Source: an uncultured Collinsella sp. (GTDB lineage Bacteria > Actinomycetota > Coriobacteriia > Coriobacteriales > Coriobacteriaceae). From it: DNA of 64,000 nucleotides. This document shows positions 42,577 through 52,211 of this stretch, piece by piece. Below the pieces are notes generated by a model that was not told the DNA's origin, made no database searches, and saw only the letters and a program-made list of their open reading frames with translations. The stretch is taken from contig CABRYP010000003.1 of NCBI GenBank assembly GCA_902475245.1, positions 65,641 through 129,640 on the forward strand. The letters run 5' to 3'. Positions within the stretch are counted from its first letter, which is position 1; each line of letters opens with the position of its first letter. Both the position numbers and the translations under genes were made by a program.

Positions 42577-45407
42577 TGGCTGCCAAACTCATCGATCTTT
42601 CCTTTACGCTCAACGGCCGCAAGGTCAAGGTTCAGATTGCCCCCGATACCATGCTCTTTGCACTGCTGCGCGAGCAGGGTTGCGCATCGGTGCGCTGCGC
42701 CTGTGAGACCACCAACTGCGGCCTGTGCACGGTGTGGCTCGATGGCGATCCGGTGCTGAGCTGCTCGGTTCCCGCCGCGCGCGTCGAGGGCCGCTCCATC
42801 ACCACCCTCGAGGGCCTCAAGGCCGAGTCCGAGGCGCTCGCCCGCGCAATGGCTGCCGAAGGTGCCGAGCAGTGCGGTTTTTGCGCCCCCGGCCTCATCA
42901 TGAACGTGCTGGCGCTTGCCCGCGCCGCCAAGGAGGACCCGAGCCTCGTTGCCACGCGCGAGGAGCTCTCGCGCCAGCTCGCCGGCAACCTCTGCCGCTG
43001 CAGCGGCTACGAGAGCCAGCTGCGCGCCATCGTGCGCTTCCTTAACGAGTCCGGCGTTCAGGTGGGCTTTGAGATGCCCGAGCTGCCGGTCAACGACACC
43101 AGCTGCGACGGTGTCTCGTACAAGCAGATTACCCACAAGCAGCCCAAGAAGGACTCGAAGGCCCTGCTTGAGGGGCGTCCCGTCTACACGGGCGACCTGG
43201 TGCCCGCCGGCGCCCTGATCGTCAAGCTCAAGCGCAGCCCGTATGCCCGCGCCAAGATCCGCTCCATCGATACGTCGCGCGCCCTGAAGGTGCCCGGCGT
43301 GGTGGGCGTCTACACCTACGAGGACGTGCCCAAGCGCCGCTTTACCATTGCCGGCCAGAGCTATCCGCAGCCGAGTCCCTACGACCGCCTGATTCTCGAG
43401 AACCTCGTGCGCTATCAAAACGAGGAAGTGGCGATCGTCGCCGCCGAGACTGAGGAGGCCGCCGACAAGGCGCTCAAGCTCATCAAGGTCGACTACGAGG
43501 TGCTCGAGCCCCTGCTCGACTTTACCCAGGCGCTCGATAACGACATCGTGGTCCACCCCGAGGGCGACGTAACCTTTATGTTCCCGCAGGGCGGCGACGT
43601 TGCTCGCAACCTGTTGTGCAGCGGCACCAGCGATTTTGGCGACCTCGACGAGGCATTCGCCCAGAGCGACATCGTCTTTGAGCGCACCTACACGAGCCAG
43701 GCCACGCAGACCGCGCCCATGGAGACCTTCCGCGCCTTCGCGACGACCGATGCGTTCGGCCGCATCTCGGTGACCACCTCGACGCAGGTGCCCTTCCACG
43801 TGCGCCGCATGGTCGCGCAGTCGCTCGACATTCCGCAGTCACAGGTGCAGGTCATTAAGCCGCGCATCGGTGGCGGCTTTGGCTCCAAGCAGACGGGCTG
43901 CTGCGAGATCTTCGTGGCGTTCGTCACTCAGCAGACCGGCCGTCCAAGCTATTGCTGCTACACCCGCGAGGAGACCATCACTGCGGGCAACTCGCGCCAC
44001 CAGATGCAGATGACCGTTAAGCTGGGCGCCATGAACGACGGCACCATCACGGCCATCGATCTGCATACGCTGTCCAACGCCGGTGCTTATGGCGAGCACG
44101 CTACCACGACGATCGGCCTTTCGGGCCACAAGAGCCTGCCCATCTACAACCACGTGAAGGCGAGTCGCTTTAGCTGGGACGCCGTCTACACCAATACCAA
44201 CCGCGGCGGCGCGTATCGCGGCTACGGTGCCACCCAGGGCCAGTTTGCCGTCGAGAGCGCCGTCAACGAGCTTGCCGACATGCTGCACATGGATCCCGCC
44301 GACCTGCGCCTTAAGAACATCGTGCGCGAGGGCGAGATCATGCCGCAGTACTACAACGAGAAGCTCAACGCCTGCGCGCTCGACCGCTGCCTGCTTCGCG
44401 CGATGGACATGATCGGCTGGCGCGACAAGCCGCTGGCCGTGGACCTGGGCGACCGCGTGCGTGCTCTGGGCTGCGCGCTCACCATGCAGGGCTCGGGTAT
44501 CTCCAATGTGGATATCGCCGGCATCGACATGCGCCTTGAAGAGGACGGCTTCATTACCATCGGCACCGGCGCCACCGATAACGGCATGGGCGTCGACACG
44601 ATCCTGGCGCAGATCGCCGCCGAGGAGCTGGGTGTGGAGAGCTCGCTCATTGTGGTACGCGGCGTGGACACCGATGTGTCGCCGTTCGACGCCGGCTCGT
44701 ACGCGAGCTCGGGTACGTACGTGACGGGCCTTGCAGCCAAGAACGCCGCGACCGAGCTGCGTGAGAAGATTTGCGCCAAGGCCGCCCAGATGTGGGACGT
44801 GGACGCCGCCGACGTGGTCTTTGATGGCCAGTACGTGCGCCTGTCCGACGAGCGTGCCGCGCGCGAGCAGAACCGCTACCTCACGCTGCGCGACTTTGCC
44901 AACCTGTGCGTCAAGAATATCGCAGGCGGCGACGCGCTCACCTCGCACGCCTCTGCCTGCCTGCCCGTTTCGCCTCCGCCGTTTATGGCCGGTATTGCCG
45001 AGGTCGAGGTCGACAAGGCCACCGGCAAGGTGGCTGTGGTGGACTACGCGGCGGCCGTCGACTGCGGTACCGTGATCAACGAGGCGCTCGCGCGCGTCCA
45101 GGCCGAGGGCGGTATTGCCCAAGGTATCGGCCACGCGCTCTATGAGATCGTCGAGCACGACGATCGCGGCCGCCTGCGTACCGGCAACTTTATGAGCTAC
45201 AAGCTGCCCACGCGCCTGGATATCGGCAGCATTCGCGTGGCCTTTGAGCCGAGCTACGAGCCGACGGGCCCGTTTGGCGCCAAGTCGATCGGCGAGGTCG
45301 TCATCAACACGCCGCTCGCCGCCGTGGCCTCGGCCGTCGCACACGCCACCGGACACCAGGTGCGCTCGCTGCCCATCACGCCCGAGAAGGCCCTGCTGGG
45401 GGAGTAG
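42576..45407 (+). CDS. Molybdenum hydroxylase: fused 2Fe-2S and molybdopterin subunits (xanthine dehydrogenase-like)
   Basis: The 943-residue protein joins the iron-sulfur and Mo subunits that are separate in many relatives. Residues about 1-165 carry two [2Fe-2S] sets, CACETTNCGLC and CGFCAPG plus CRCSGY. The rest is the Mo domain, with GGGFGSKQTGCCEIF, AYRGYGATQGQFAVESA and the catalytic Glu in FGAKSIGEVVINTPLAA. Substrates in this family are purines, nicotinate or aldehydes; which one is unknown. The nearby selenium genes (DUF3343, mobA) raise the chance that it is a selenium-dependent hydroxylase, in which labile Se replaces the Mo sulfido ligand. Confidence 0.88.
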   Translation: MAAKLIDLSFTLNGRKVKVQIAPDTMLFALLREQGCASVRCACETTNCGLCTVWLDGDPVLSCSVPAARVEGRSITTLEGLKAESEALARAMAAEGAEQCGFCAPGLIMNVLALARAAKEDPSLVATREELSRQLAGNLCRCSGYESQLRAIVRFLNESGVQVGFEMPELPVNDTSCDGVSYKQITHKQPKKDSKALLEGRPVYTGDLVPAGALIVKLKRSPYARAKIRSIDTSRALKVPGVVGVYTYEDVPKRRFTIAGQSYPQPSPYDRLILENLVRYQNEEVAIVAAETEEAADKALKLIKVDYEVLEPLLDFTQALDNDIVVHPEGDVTFMFPQGGDVARNLLCSGTSDFGDLDEAFAQSDIVFERTYTSQATQTAPMETFRAFATTDAFGRISVTTSTQVPFHVRRMVAQSLDIPQSQVQVIKPRIGGGFGSKQTGCCEIFVAFVTQQTGRPSYCCYTREETITAGNSRHQMQMTVKLGAMNDGTITAIDLHTLSNAGAYGEHATTTIGLSGHKSLPIYNHVKASRFSWDAVYTNTNRGGAYRGYGATQGQFAVESAVNELADMLHMDPADLRLKNIVREGEIMPQYYNEKLNACALDRCLLRAMDMIGWRDKPLAVDLGDRVRALGCALTMQGSGISNVDIAGIDMRLEEDGFITIGTGATDNGMGVDTILAQIAAEELGVESSLIVVRGVDTDVSPFDAGSYASSGTYVTGLAAKNAATELREKICAKAAQMWDVDAADVVFDGQYVRLSDERAAREQNRYLTLRDFANLCVKNIAGGDALTSHASACLPVSPPPFMAGIAEVEVDKATGKVAVVDYAAAVDCGTVINEALARVQAEGGIAQGIGHALYEIVEHDDRGRLRTGNFMSYKLPTRLDIGSIRVAFEPSYEPTGPFGAKSIGEVVINTPLAAVASAVAHATGHQVRSLPITPEKALLGE

Positions 45408-45431
45408 CGGGTCAGCGAACAAGTCGTAATT

Positions 45432-45461
45432 GGCGGGGCGGGGCAACTCGCCCCGCCTTTT
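45432..45461 (+). terminator. Intrinsic terminator of the hydroxylase operon
   Basis: GGCGGGGC pairs with GCCCCGCC, followed by TTTTG. Confidence 0.88.
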
Positions 45462-45547
45462 GCACTCGTGGTGAGGTCGTGAGCCTGTAAAACGTGTGCG
45501 TGCGCTTGTCGCTCGTATCTGCTATCATTCCTAATCTGTGCGCTCAT

Positions 45548-45631
45548 GCGGGCGTGGCGGAATTGGTAGACGCGCCAGATTTAGGTTCTGGTGGGATTCC
45601 CGTGAAGGTTCGAGTCCTTTCGCCCGCACCA
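45548..45631 (+). tRNA. tRNA-Leu (TAG)
   Basis: An 84-nt class II tRNA: acceptor GCGGGCG/CGCCCGC, anticodon stem CCAGA/TCTGG with loop TTTAGGT, a long variable arm, T-loop TTCGAGT, and encoded CCA. Confidence 0.97.
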
Positions 45632-45721
45632 ACGCACCCGCGTTGGCTTATGCCCTCGCGACGCTTGTTGCATAAAGGTACCAGCACCTCAGATAAGCTG
45701 GGCAGTATGAGGAGGAACGTG

Positions 45722-47020
45722 TTGAACATCACCGCTTCTGACGTCAAGGACGCCAAGCTCACCGCTACGGTCACCATCCCGGCCGCCGACGTCGACGCCG
45801 CGATCAAGAAGGCCTACAAGGAGACCGCCAAGAAGTACCGCTTCCCGGGCTTCCGCGCCGGTAAGGCCCCCCGTCCGGTCATCGACTCTGCTCTTGGCAC
45901 CGAGGCTACCCTCGCTCAGGCCACCAACGACCTGATCGCCGCCAACGAGCCCGCCGTCCTCAACGAGCTGGACATCGTCCCCACCAAGAACGGTGACTAC
46001 AAGGAGCTCGACCTCGCCAAGGATCACGAGGACTACACCTACACCGTCGAGTTCTCCCTGCGTCCCGCTGCTGAGCTCTCCTCCTTCGACGCTGTCGAGA
46101 TCGAGATGCCCCCTGCGGAGGTCACCGAGTCCGAGATCAACAACCAGGTTGAGATGCTCCTCAACTACCGTGCCACCTTCGAGGACGTCGAGGGTCGCGC
46201 CATCGAGGCTGACGACTATGTGACTGTCGATCTCAAGGCCGTCGAGAACGCCGACAACTTTGCTGCCGAGGGCCGCATGCTCATCGCCGGTAGCGACAGC
46301 AACCCCAAGGAGTTCAACGAGGCCCTGATCGGCGCCAACGTTGACGACGTCAAGACCGTCACCTGGACCGACGAGGTCGAGGAGGGCGAGGAGGCCGAGA
46401 CCCACACCGTCGAGGTCACCGTCAAGGGCATCAAGGTCCGCAACACCCCCGAGCTCACCGACGAGCTCGTCAAGTCCGACTTTGGCTTTGACAGCATCGA
46501 CGCCATGCGCGACGCCATCAAGATCGAGATCGAGCAGGACAAGGCTTCCCGCCTCCCGGCCGAGAAGGAGAACCGTTGCGTCTCCGCTCTCGCCGAGCGC
46601 CTGCAGCTCGATGAGATGGACGCCGACTATGAGCAGTCCGTCTTTGAGGAGCTTGGCCAGAACTTCCTGTCCAACCTCGCTGCCCGCGGCATGACGCTCG
46701 ACACCTGGCTGCCCGCTTCCGGTCTGACCATGGAGCAGTTCATCGGCGACCTGCACAAGCAGGCCAACGACGTTGCCCGTGAGTCCCTGGCTCTCGACGC
46801 CCTCGCCCGTGAGCTCAAGATCGAGGTCACCGAGGACGACGTCAACGCCGAGTTCGAGAAGGCCGGCGTCAAGGACGTCGAGACTTCCAAGGCTGAGTTC
46901 ATCGCCGATGGCCGTATGCCTGCCGTCCGCGAGTCCATCCGTCGCTCCAAGGCCGTCGACCACCTGGTCGAAAACGCCAAGGTGACCGAGGTCGACGAGA
47001 CCGCCAAGGACGCCGAGTAA
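45722..47020 (+). CDS. tig: Trigger factor (ribosome-associated chaperone)
   Basis: Trigger factor shields nascent chains at the ribosome exit. The product is 432 residues. The N-terminal ribosome-binding motif FPGFRAGKAPRPV is present at about residues 40-52, the FKBP-like domain spans about 155-245, and the helical arms follow. The start is not certain: TTG 45722 (MNITASD) has the best distance from GAGGAGG, GTG 45719 is one codon before, and ATG 45707 would overlap the ribosome site. The C-terminus is acidic. It precedes clpP-clpX, a common order. Confidence 0.93.
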   Translation: MNITASDVKDAKLTATVTIPAADVDAAIKKAYKETAKKYRFPGFRAGKAPRPVIDSALGTEATLAQATNDLIAANEPAVLNELDIVPTKNGDYKELDLAKDHEDYTYTVEFSLRPAAELSSFDAVEIEMPPAEVTESEINNQVEMLLNYRATFEDVEGRAIEADDYVTVDLKAVENADNFAAEGRMLIAGSDSNPKEFNEALIGANVDDVKTVTWTDEVEEGEEAETHTVEVTVKGIKVRNTPELTDELVKSDFGFDSIDAMRDAIKIEIEQDKASRLPAEKENRCVSALAERLQLDEMDADYEQSVFEELGQNFLSNLAARGMTLDTWLPASGLTMEQFIGDLHKQANDVARESLALDALARELKIEVTEDDVNAEFEKAGVKDVETSKAEFIADGRMPAVRESIRRSKAVDHLVENAKVTEVDETAKDAE

Positions 47021-47096
47021 TTCTCGCCACCTTGCCCGCGAGCGCATGCGTGCGCCCGTGATGGGGTAAAGTTATACACCGGTTATCCGGTAGCTT

Positions 47097-47141
47097 CGTA
47101 CGGTGCCAGCCAATGCATAGCATGCGGGCACCGTACGTTTA
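47097..47141 (+). terminator. Intrinsic terminator after tig
   Basis: A perfect 11-bp stem CGTACGGTGCC/GGCACCGTACG with a 19-nt loop and a short TTTAT tail. Confidence 0.75.
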
Positions 47142-47171
47142 TCTAGAACCAATTTGGTCCGCAAGAGAGAA

Positions 47172-47804
47172 ATGGAGATGCGTATGATCGCTAAGTTCGA
47201 TTCCGCCCTCGTGCCATACGTTATCGAGCAGACGCCGCGCGGCGAGCGCAGCTACGATATCTATTCGCGCCTGCTCAACGACCGCATCATCTTCTTGGGC
47301 GAGGAGATCAACTCCGTCAGCGCCAACCTGGTCGTTGCCCAGCTGCTGCATCTTGAGAGCCAGGATGCCGAGAAGGATATCTCGCTCTATATCAATTCGC
47401 CCGGTGGCGAGGTCTACTCCGGCCTGGCAATTCTGGACACCATGAACTTCATTAAGCCGCAGGTCTCCACCATCTGCGTCGGTATGGCCGCGTCTATGGC
47501 CGCTGTGCTGCTTTCGGCCGGAGCCAAGGGTAAGCGCTTCTGCCTGCCTCACTCCAAGGTTATGATTCACCAGCCCAGCGGCGGTGCCCAGGGCCAGCAG
47601 ACCGAGATCGAGATCGTGGCCGAGGAGATCAAGAAGACCCGCCGCGAGCTCAACCAGATCCTGTCCGACGCCTCTGGCCAGCCCATCGAGAAGGTCCAGG
47701 CCGACACCGAGCGCGACAACTACCTGACCGCTGCCGAGGCCCTCGACTACGGCCTGATCGACCGTATCGTCACCTCGCGCGACCTTGCCGCGAAGGACGC
47801 CTAG
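47172..47804 (+). CDS. clpP: ATP-dependent Clp protease proteolytic subunit
   Basis: ClpP is the serine protease barrel used by ClpX. The 210-residue product has the catalytic Ser in VGMAASMAAVLLSAG, the His in KVMIHQPSGGAQG, and the Asp in TERDNYLTAAEA. ATGs at 47172, 47178 and 47184 are all possible starts; GGAG before 47184 would suit the last, and AAGAGAG the earlier ones. The next gene starts 2 nt after the stop, so clpP and clpX are coupled. Confidence 0.95.
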   Translation: MEMRMIAKFDSALVPYVIEQTPRGERSYDIYSRLLNDRIIFLGEEINSVSANLVVAQLLHLESQDAEKDISLYINSPGGEVYSGLAILDTMNFIKPQVSTICVGMAASMAAVLLSAGAKGKRFCLPHSKVMIHQPSGGAQGQQTEIEIVAEEIKKTRRELNQILSDASGQPIEKVQADTERDNYLTAAEALDYGLIDRIVTSRDLAAKDA

Positions 47805-47805
47805 G

Positions 47806-49212
47806 ATGGCCGGTAACATGCAGGACAACTTTGACGAGAACGGCAACCCCATCCGCTGCTCCTTCTGCGGAAAAGAGCAGGGGCAGGTTCGCCGCCTTGT
47901 AAAGGGTCCGACCAACATCTTTATCTGCGACGAGTGCGTCGCCGCCTGTTCCGAGATTTTGGAGGAGTCGCTGGCTTCGGACTTTATGGACGCCGCCCGC
48001 AACGGCAAGCTGCCGGGCTTCCTCAACGATCACGGCCAGGCTGCATCCCAGCCCGCCGTGGACCCCGAGTCCGAGGGCTTTGAGCTCGAGGACGACCGCC
48101 AGGTCATTACGCATGTGCCGACGCCGCATGAGATCTATGACGAGCTTTCGGCCTATGTCATGGGCCAGGAAGACGCCAAGCGCGCCATGTCGGTTGCCGT
48201 GTACAACCATTACCGCCGCGTGATCGAGGGCGGTGCTGCGCTTTCGGCCTTTGACGACGGCTTGGATTCGCAGCTCGACGATGATATGGACGAGGTGGAG
48301 CTCGCCAAGTCCAACATTCTGCTGCTCGGCCCCACCGGTACCGGTAAGACGCTTCTGGCGCAGACGCTCGCGCGCATCCTCGAGGTGCCGTTTGCCATCG
48401 CCGACGCCACCGCGCTCACCGAGGCTGGTTACGTGGGCGAGGACGTGGAGAACATCCTGCTCAAGCTCATCAATGCCGCCGATGGCGATATTGAGCGCGC
48501 GCAGGTCGGCATTATCTACGTGGACGAGATCGACAAGATCGCCCGCAAGGCCGAGAACCTCTCCATCACCCGCGATGTTTCGGGCGAGGGCGTTCAGCAG
48601 GCGCTGCTTAAGATTCTTGAGGGTACGGTGGCAAGCGTTCCGCCCACCGGCGGCCGCAAGCATCCCCAGCAGGAGCTGCTGCAGATCGACACGACCAACA
48701 TCCTGTTCATCTGCGGCGGTGCCTTTGTTGGTCTGGACAAGATCATCGCCGACCGCGTGGGCAACAAGGGCGTGGGCTTTAACTCCGAGATTGCCGGCCC
48801 CACCTCGGTCGATGAGAACGACCTGCTGCGCCAGGTGCTCCCGCAGGACCTCAACGCCTTTGGCATGATCCCCGAGTTTGTGGGACGTACGCCTGTCGTC
48901 ACCCAGACGCAGGCGCTCGACGAGGACGACCTGGTGTCGATCCTGACTGAGCCCAAGAACGCCGTGGTGCGTCAGTACCGCAAGATGTTCCAGCTCGAGG
49001 ACGTTGAGCTTGAGTTTGAGGACGCCGCCCTGCACGAGATCGCCCGCATGGCGCTTGCCCGCAAGACCGGCGCCCGCGGCCTGCGCTCCATCTGCGAGGA
49101 CGTGCTGCAGCAGACGATGTTCGACCTCCCCAGCGAGGAGGGCGTCACTAAGGTCATCGTGACCGAAGCCTCCGTAAAGGGCGATGAACAGCCCCAGCGT
49201 ATCTACGGCTAA
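47806..49212 (+). CDS. clpX: ATP-dependent Clp protease ATP-binding subunit ClpX
   Basis: ClpX unfolds substrates for ClpP. The 468-residue protein has the N-terminal zinc-binding domain CSFCGKEQGQV and CDECVAAC, Walker A GPTGTGKT (about residue 175), Walker B IIYVDEIDKIA, sensor and arginine-finger regions, and the LCK-type loop DENDLLRQVLPQDL. The insert before the AAA+ domain is acidic and somewhat longer than usual. A terminator follows. Confidence 0.96.
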   Translation: MAGNMQDNFDENGNPIRCSFCGKEQGQVRRLVKGPTNIFICDECVAACSEILEESLASDFMDAARNGKLPGFLNDHGQAASQPAVDPESEGFELEDDRQVITHVPTPHEIYDELSAYVMGQEDAKRAMSVAVYNHYRRVIEGGAALSAFDDGLDSQLDDDMDEVELAKSNILLLGPTGTGKTLLAQTLARILEVPFAIADATALTEAGYVGEDVENILLKLINAADGDIERAQVGIIYVDEIDKIARKAENLSITRDVSGEGVQQALLKILEGTVASVPPTGGRKHPQQELLQIDTTNILFICGGAFVGLDKIIADRVGNKGVGFNSEIAGPTSVDENDLLRQVLPQDLNAFGMIPEFVGRTPVVTQTQALDEDDLVSILTEPKNAVVRQYRKMFQLEDVELEFEDAALHEIARMALARKTGARGLRSICEDVLQQTMFDLPSEEGVTKVIVTEASVKGDEQPQRIYG

Positions 49213-49236
49213 ACCAGCCTAAAACGTGTTTGCAAA

Positions 49237-49272
49237 TAGCCTCTGACCATTCGCGGTCGGAGGCTATTTTAT
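49237..49272 (+). terminator. Intrinsic terminator after clpPX
   Basis: TAGCCTCTGACC pairs with GGTCGGAGGCTA (one wobble), followed by TTTTAT. Confidence 0.88.
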
Positions 49273-49363
49273 ATATGCGCAATAACCCCAACTACCTGTG
49301 TTATTCTGTGTGTTTGTTTAAGCCTCAGCGAAGTCATATCAGACTGAAGTAATCGATACCTAA

Positions 49364-49479
49364 GGGGAGGAATGTAGGCCCGATTTTCGTAGATTCCGCA
49401 CGAGCCGAAGACCACTTAATGTGGTCTTCGAGCGAGCCCAGGACCTGACCGAGCGAAAATCGGGCCTACATTCCTCCCC
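49364..49479 (+). repeat. Foldback element with conserved core, family V, copy 1 (valS 5' side)
   Basis: Perfect 26-bp inverted arms (49364-49389, starting GGGGAGGAATGTAGG, and 49454-49479) enclose a 64-nt core (49390-49453). The core contains TTCCGCACGAGCCGAAG followed by the hairpin GACCAC/GTGGTC around TTAAT. The same core, in the opposite orientation, lies beyond the valS stop at 52232-52299. The right arm ends about 10 nt before the valS ribosome site, so a transcribed form would fold in the valS leader. No T-box sequence is present. Confidence 0.85.
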
Positions 49480-49499
49480 GGCGGGACAGGGAGAGATAT

Positions 49500-52196
49500 A
49501 TGGAAGAAATGCCCAAGAACTACGATCCGTCGACCAACGAGCCGGCGATCCTGCAGAAGTGGCTCGACGGCGGCTACTACAAGCGCCGCGAGGGCGTGGG
49601 CGACTGCACCGTAACCATTCCGCCTCCCAACGTGACCGGCAAGCTCCACATGGGTCACGCCACCGACGACTCCATCCAGGACGCCATCATCCGTATGGCC
49701 CGCATGCGCGGCAAGTCCACGCGCTGGGTGCTCGGCACCGACCACGCCGGTATCGCCACGCAGACCAAGGTCGACAAGAAGCTCAAGAGCGAGGGCATCA
49801 GCCGCCTGGAGATCGGTCGCGACAAGTTTGTCGACGCCTGCTGGGATTGGACCCACGAGTACGGCGGCATCATCGTCGAGCAGATCAAGCGTATGGGCTG
49901 CTCCGTCGACTTTGATAACGAGCGCTTTACCATGGACGAGGACTACGCCCAGGCCGTGCGCAAGGTGTTCTGCGACTGGTACCACGACGGTCTGATCTAT
50001 CGCGGCAAGCGCATCGTCAACTGGTGCCCCAACTGCACCACCGCCATCTCGGACGACGAGGCCGAGTACAAGGACGAGAAGGGTCACCTGTGGCACCTGC
50101 GCTATCCGCTGACCGAGCCGGTCAACGGCCAGGACTACATCGTCGTCGCCACCACGCGCCCCGAGACCATGCTCGGCGACACGGGCGTCGCCGTCTCCCC
50201 GAAGGACCCCGAGAAGGCTGCCTTCGTGGGTAAGACCGTCAAGCTCCCCATCGTCGACCGCGAGATCCCCATCTTTGAGGATTGGCATGTCGACGCCAAC
50301 TTTGGCTCTGGCTTTGTCAAGGTCACCCCGGCCCACGACCCCAACGATTACGCCATGGGTCAGGCCCACGACCTGCCGCAGATCAACATCTTCGACGAGC
50401 ATGCGGTGGTCGTCGAGGGTTACGGCGAGTTTACCGGCATGAACCGCGACGAGTGCCGCGAGGCCGTCATCAAGTGGTTTGAGGAGCACGACCTGCTCGA
50501 TCACGTCGACGAACTCGATCACTCCGTCATGCACTGCTACCGTTGCGACTCCGCGCTGGAGCCGTGGCTTTCCGAGCAGTGGTTCGTGGCAGTCGACAAG
50601 CTCAAGGGGCCGGCGCTCGACGCCGTCAACTCCGGCAAGGTCACCTTCCACCCCGCGCGCTGGACGCAGACCTACACCACCTGGATGGAAAACCTCAAGG
50701 ACTGGTGCATCAGCCGCCAGCTGTGGTGGGGCCACCGCATCCCCGTGTTCTACTGCGAGGACTGCGGCTGGGAGGATGCCCTTACCGAGGACACCGACGT
50801 GTGTCCCAAGTGCGGCGGCCATCACGTGCATCAGGACGAGAACGTGCTGGACACCTGGTTCAGCTCGCAGCTGTGGACCTTTGCCACGCAGGGCTGGCCG
50901 CAAAAGCCGGAGCTGCTCGAGGGCCATCACCCCACGACGGCGCTCGTCACCGCGCGCGACATCATCGCGCTGTGGGTCGCCCGCATGGTCATGAGCTCGC
51001 TGTACTTCCTGGACGAGGTGCCGTTTAAGGATGTCGTCATCTACCCGACGATTCTTGCCAAGGACGGCAGCCGCATGTCCAAGTCCAAGGGCAACGGCGT
51101 TGACCCCATGGACCTCATCGGCATGTACGGCGCCGACGCCATGCGCTTCAACCTGCTGACGCTCTGCACTAACAACCAGGACGTCAAGTTCGACGCGAAC
51201 ATCGACAAGAAGACCAAGAAGCTCATCGACAGCCCGCGCACCGAGCAGGCCAAGTCGTTTGTGACCAAGATCTGGAACGCCAGCCGCTTCCTGCTTATGA
51301 ACATGGAGGGCTACACGCCCGGCGAGCCCGTCGTGGAGACGCCGGCCGACGCCTGGATGTTCAGCCGCCTGGCCAAGACCGTCAAGATGGTCACCGAAGG
51401 CATCGAGAACTACACCTTTGGCGACATGGCCCGCGGCGTGCAGCAGTTCTTCTGGAACGAGGTATGCGACTGGTACGTCGAGGTCACCAAGGCCCGCCTG
51501 AAGGGCGAGGGTCGTCTGCAGGCGCAGCGTAACCTGATCTTTGTACTCGACACCTCTATTCGCCTGATGCACCCGCTCATGCCGTTTGTCACCGAGGAAA
51601 TCTGGGACAACATGCCGGCGAGCGTGCTCGACCTGGATGCCGAGGGCAACGTGGATCGCGCCGAGGCGCTCATGATCGCCAAGTGGCCCGAGCCCGCCGA
51701 CTACGCCAAGTATGTCGACGAGGACGCCGAGCGCGCGTTTGAGCTGTGCCGCACCGTCGTGTCCGCCGCCCGCGCCACGCGTTCGCGTTATCGCTTGAGC
51801 CCCAAGGCCGAGCTCGACGTGGTCGTGCGCGCCGGTGCCGAGGACATCGAGAAGCTCGAGAGCCTGCGCTCGACCATCGAGCCGCTGGCAAACACTGCCT
51901 CGCTGGTCATGGGTACCGACGTCGAGAAGCCGGCTGCGAGCATCGCCGTGGTCGACAGCGGCGTCGAGGCCTTTGTGGTGCTCGAGGGCAAGGTTGACCT
52001 TTCGGCCGAGAAGGCACGCCTGGAGAAGGAGATTGCTGCGGCCCAGAAGGAGCTTGCCGGCTGCGAGAAGACGCTCGCCAACGAGGGCTTTGTGGCCAAG
52101 GCCGCGCCCGCGGTGGTCCAGAAGAAGAGGGACCGTGCGGCTGAGCTCAAGGAGATCTTGGCGGCACTGACTGCTCAGGTTGCTGACTTCTCGTAG
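49500..52196 (+). CDS. valS: Valyl-tRNA synthetase
   Basis: This class I synthetase of 898 residues has the HIGH-equivalent motif PPPNVTGKLHMGHA (about residues 41-54), the KMSKS-equivalent SRMSKSKGN (about 522-530), the editing domain, and a C-terminal coiled-coil (VDLSAEKARLEKEIAAAQKE) that binds tRNA. The ATG at 49500 follows AGGGAG. It is bracketed by two inverted copies of a foldback element. Confidence 0.97.
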   Translation: MEEMPKNYDPSTNEPAILQKWLDGGYYKRREGVGDCTVTIPPPNVTGKLHMGHATDDSIQDAIIRMARMRGKSTRWVLGTDHAGIATQTKVDKKLKSEGISRLEIGRDKFVDACWDWTHEYGGIIVEQIKRMGCSVDFDNERFTMDEDYAQAVRKVFCDWYHDGLIYRGKRIVNWCPNCTTAISDDEAEYKDEKGHLWHLRYPLTEPVNGQDYIVVATTRPETMLGDTGVAVSPKDPEKAAFVGKTVKLPIVDREIPIFEDWHVDANFGSGFVKVTPAHDPNDYAMGQAHDLPQINIFDEHAVVVEGYGEFTGMNRDECREAVIKWFEEHDLLDHVDELDHSVMHCYRCDSALEPWLSEQWFVAVDKLKGPALDAVNSGKVTFHPARWTQTYTTWMENLKDWCISRQLWWGHRIPVFYCEDCGWEDALTEDTDVCPKCGGHHVHQDENVLDTWFSSQLWTFATQGWPQKPELLEGHHPTTALVTARDIIALWVARMVMSSLYFLDEVPFKDVVIYPTILAKDGSRMSKSKGNGVDPMDLIGMYGADAMRFNLLTLCTNNQDVKFDANIDKKTKKLIDSPRTEQAKSFVTKIWNASRFLLMNMEGYTPGEPVVETPADAWMFSRLAKTVKMVTEGIENYTFGDMARGVQQFFWNEVCDWYVEVTKARLKGEGRLQAQRNLIFVLDTSIRLMHPLMPFVTEEIWDNMPASVLDLDAEGNVDRAEALMIAKWPEPADYAKYVDEDAERAFELCRTVVSAARATRSRYRLSPKAELDVVVRAGAEDIEKLESLRSTIEPLANTASLVMGTDVEKPAASIAVVDSGVEAFVVLEGKVDLSAEKARLEKEIAAAQKELAGCEKTLANEGFVAKAAPAVVQKKRDRAAELKEILAALTAQVADFS

Positions 52197-52211
52197 GCGG
52201 TACGGGGGGAT

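Noticed and set aside
49364..49479. T-box riboswitch in the valS leader
   Set aside because: No T-box GGTGG-type antiterminator bulge sequence or specifier stem is seen, and the same core occurs downstream of valS in reverse, which does not fit a T-box.
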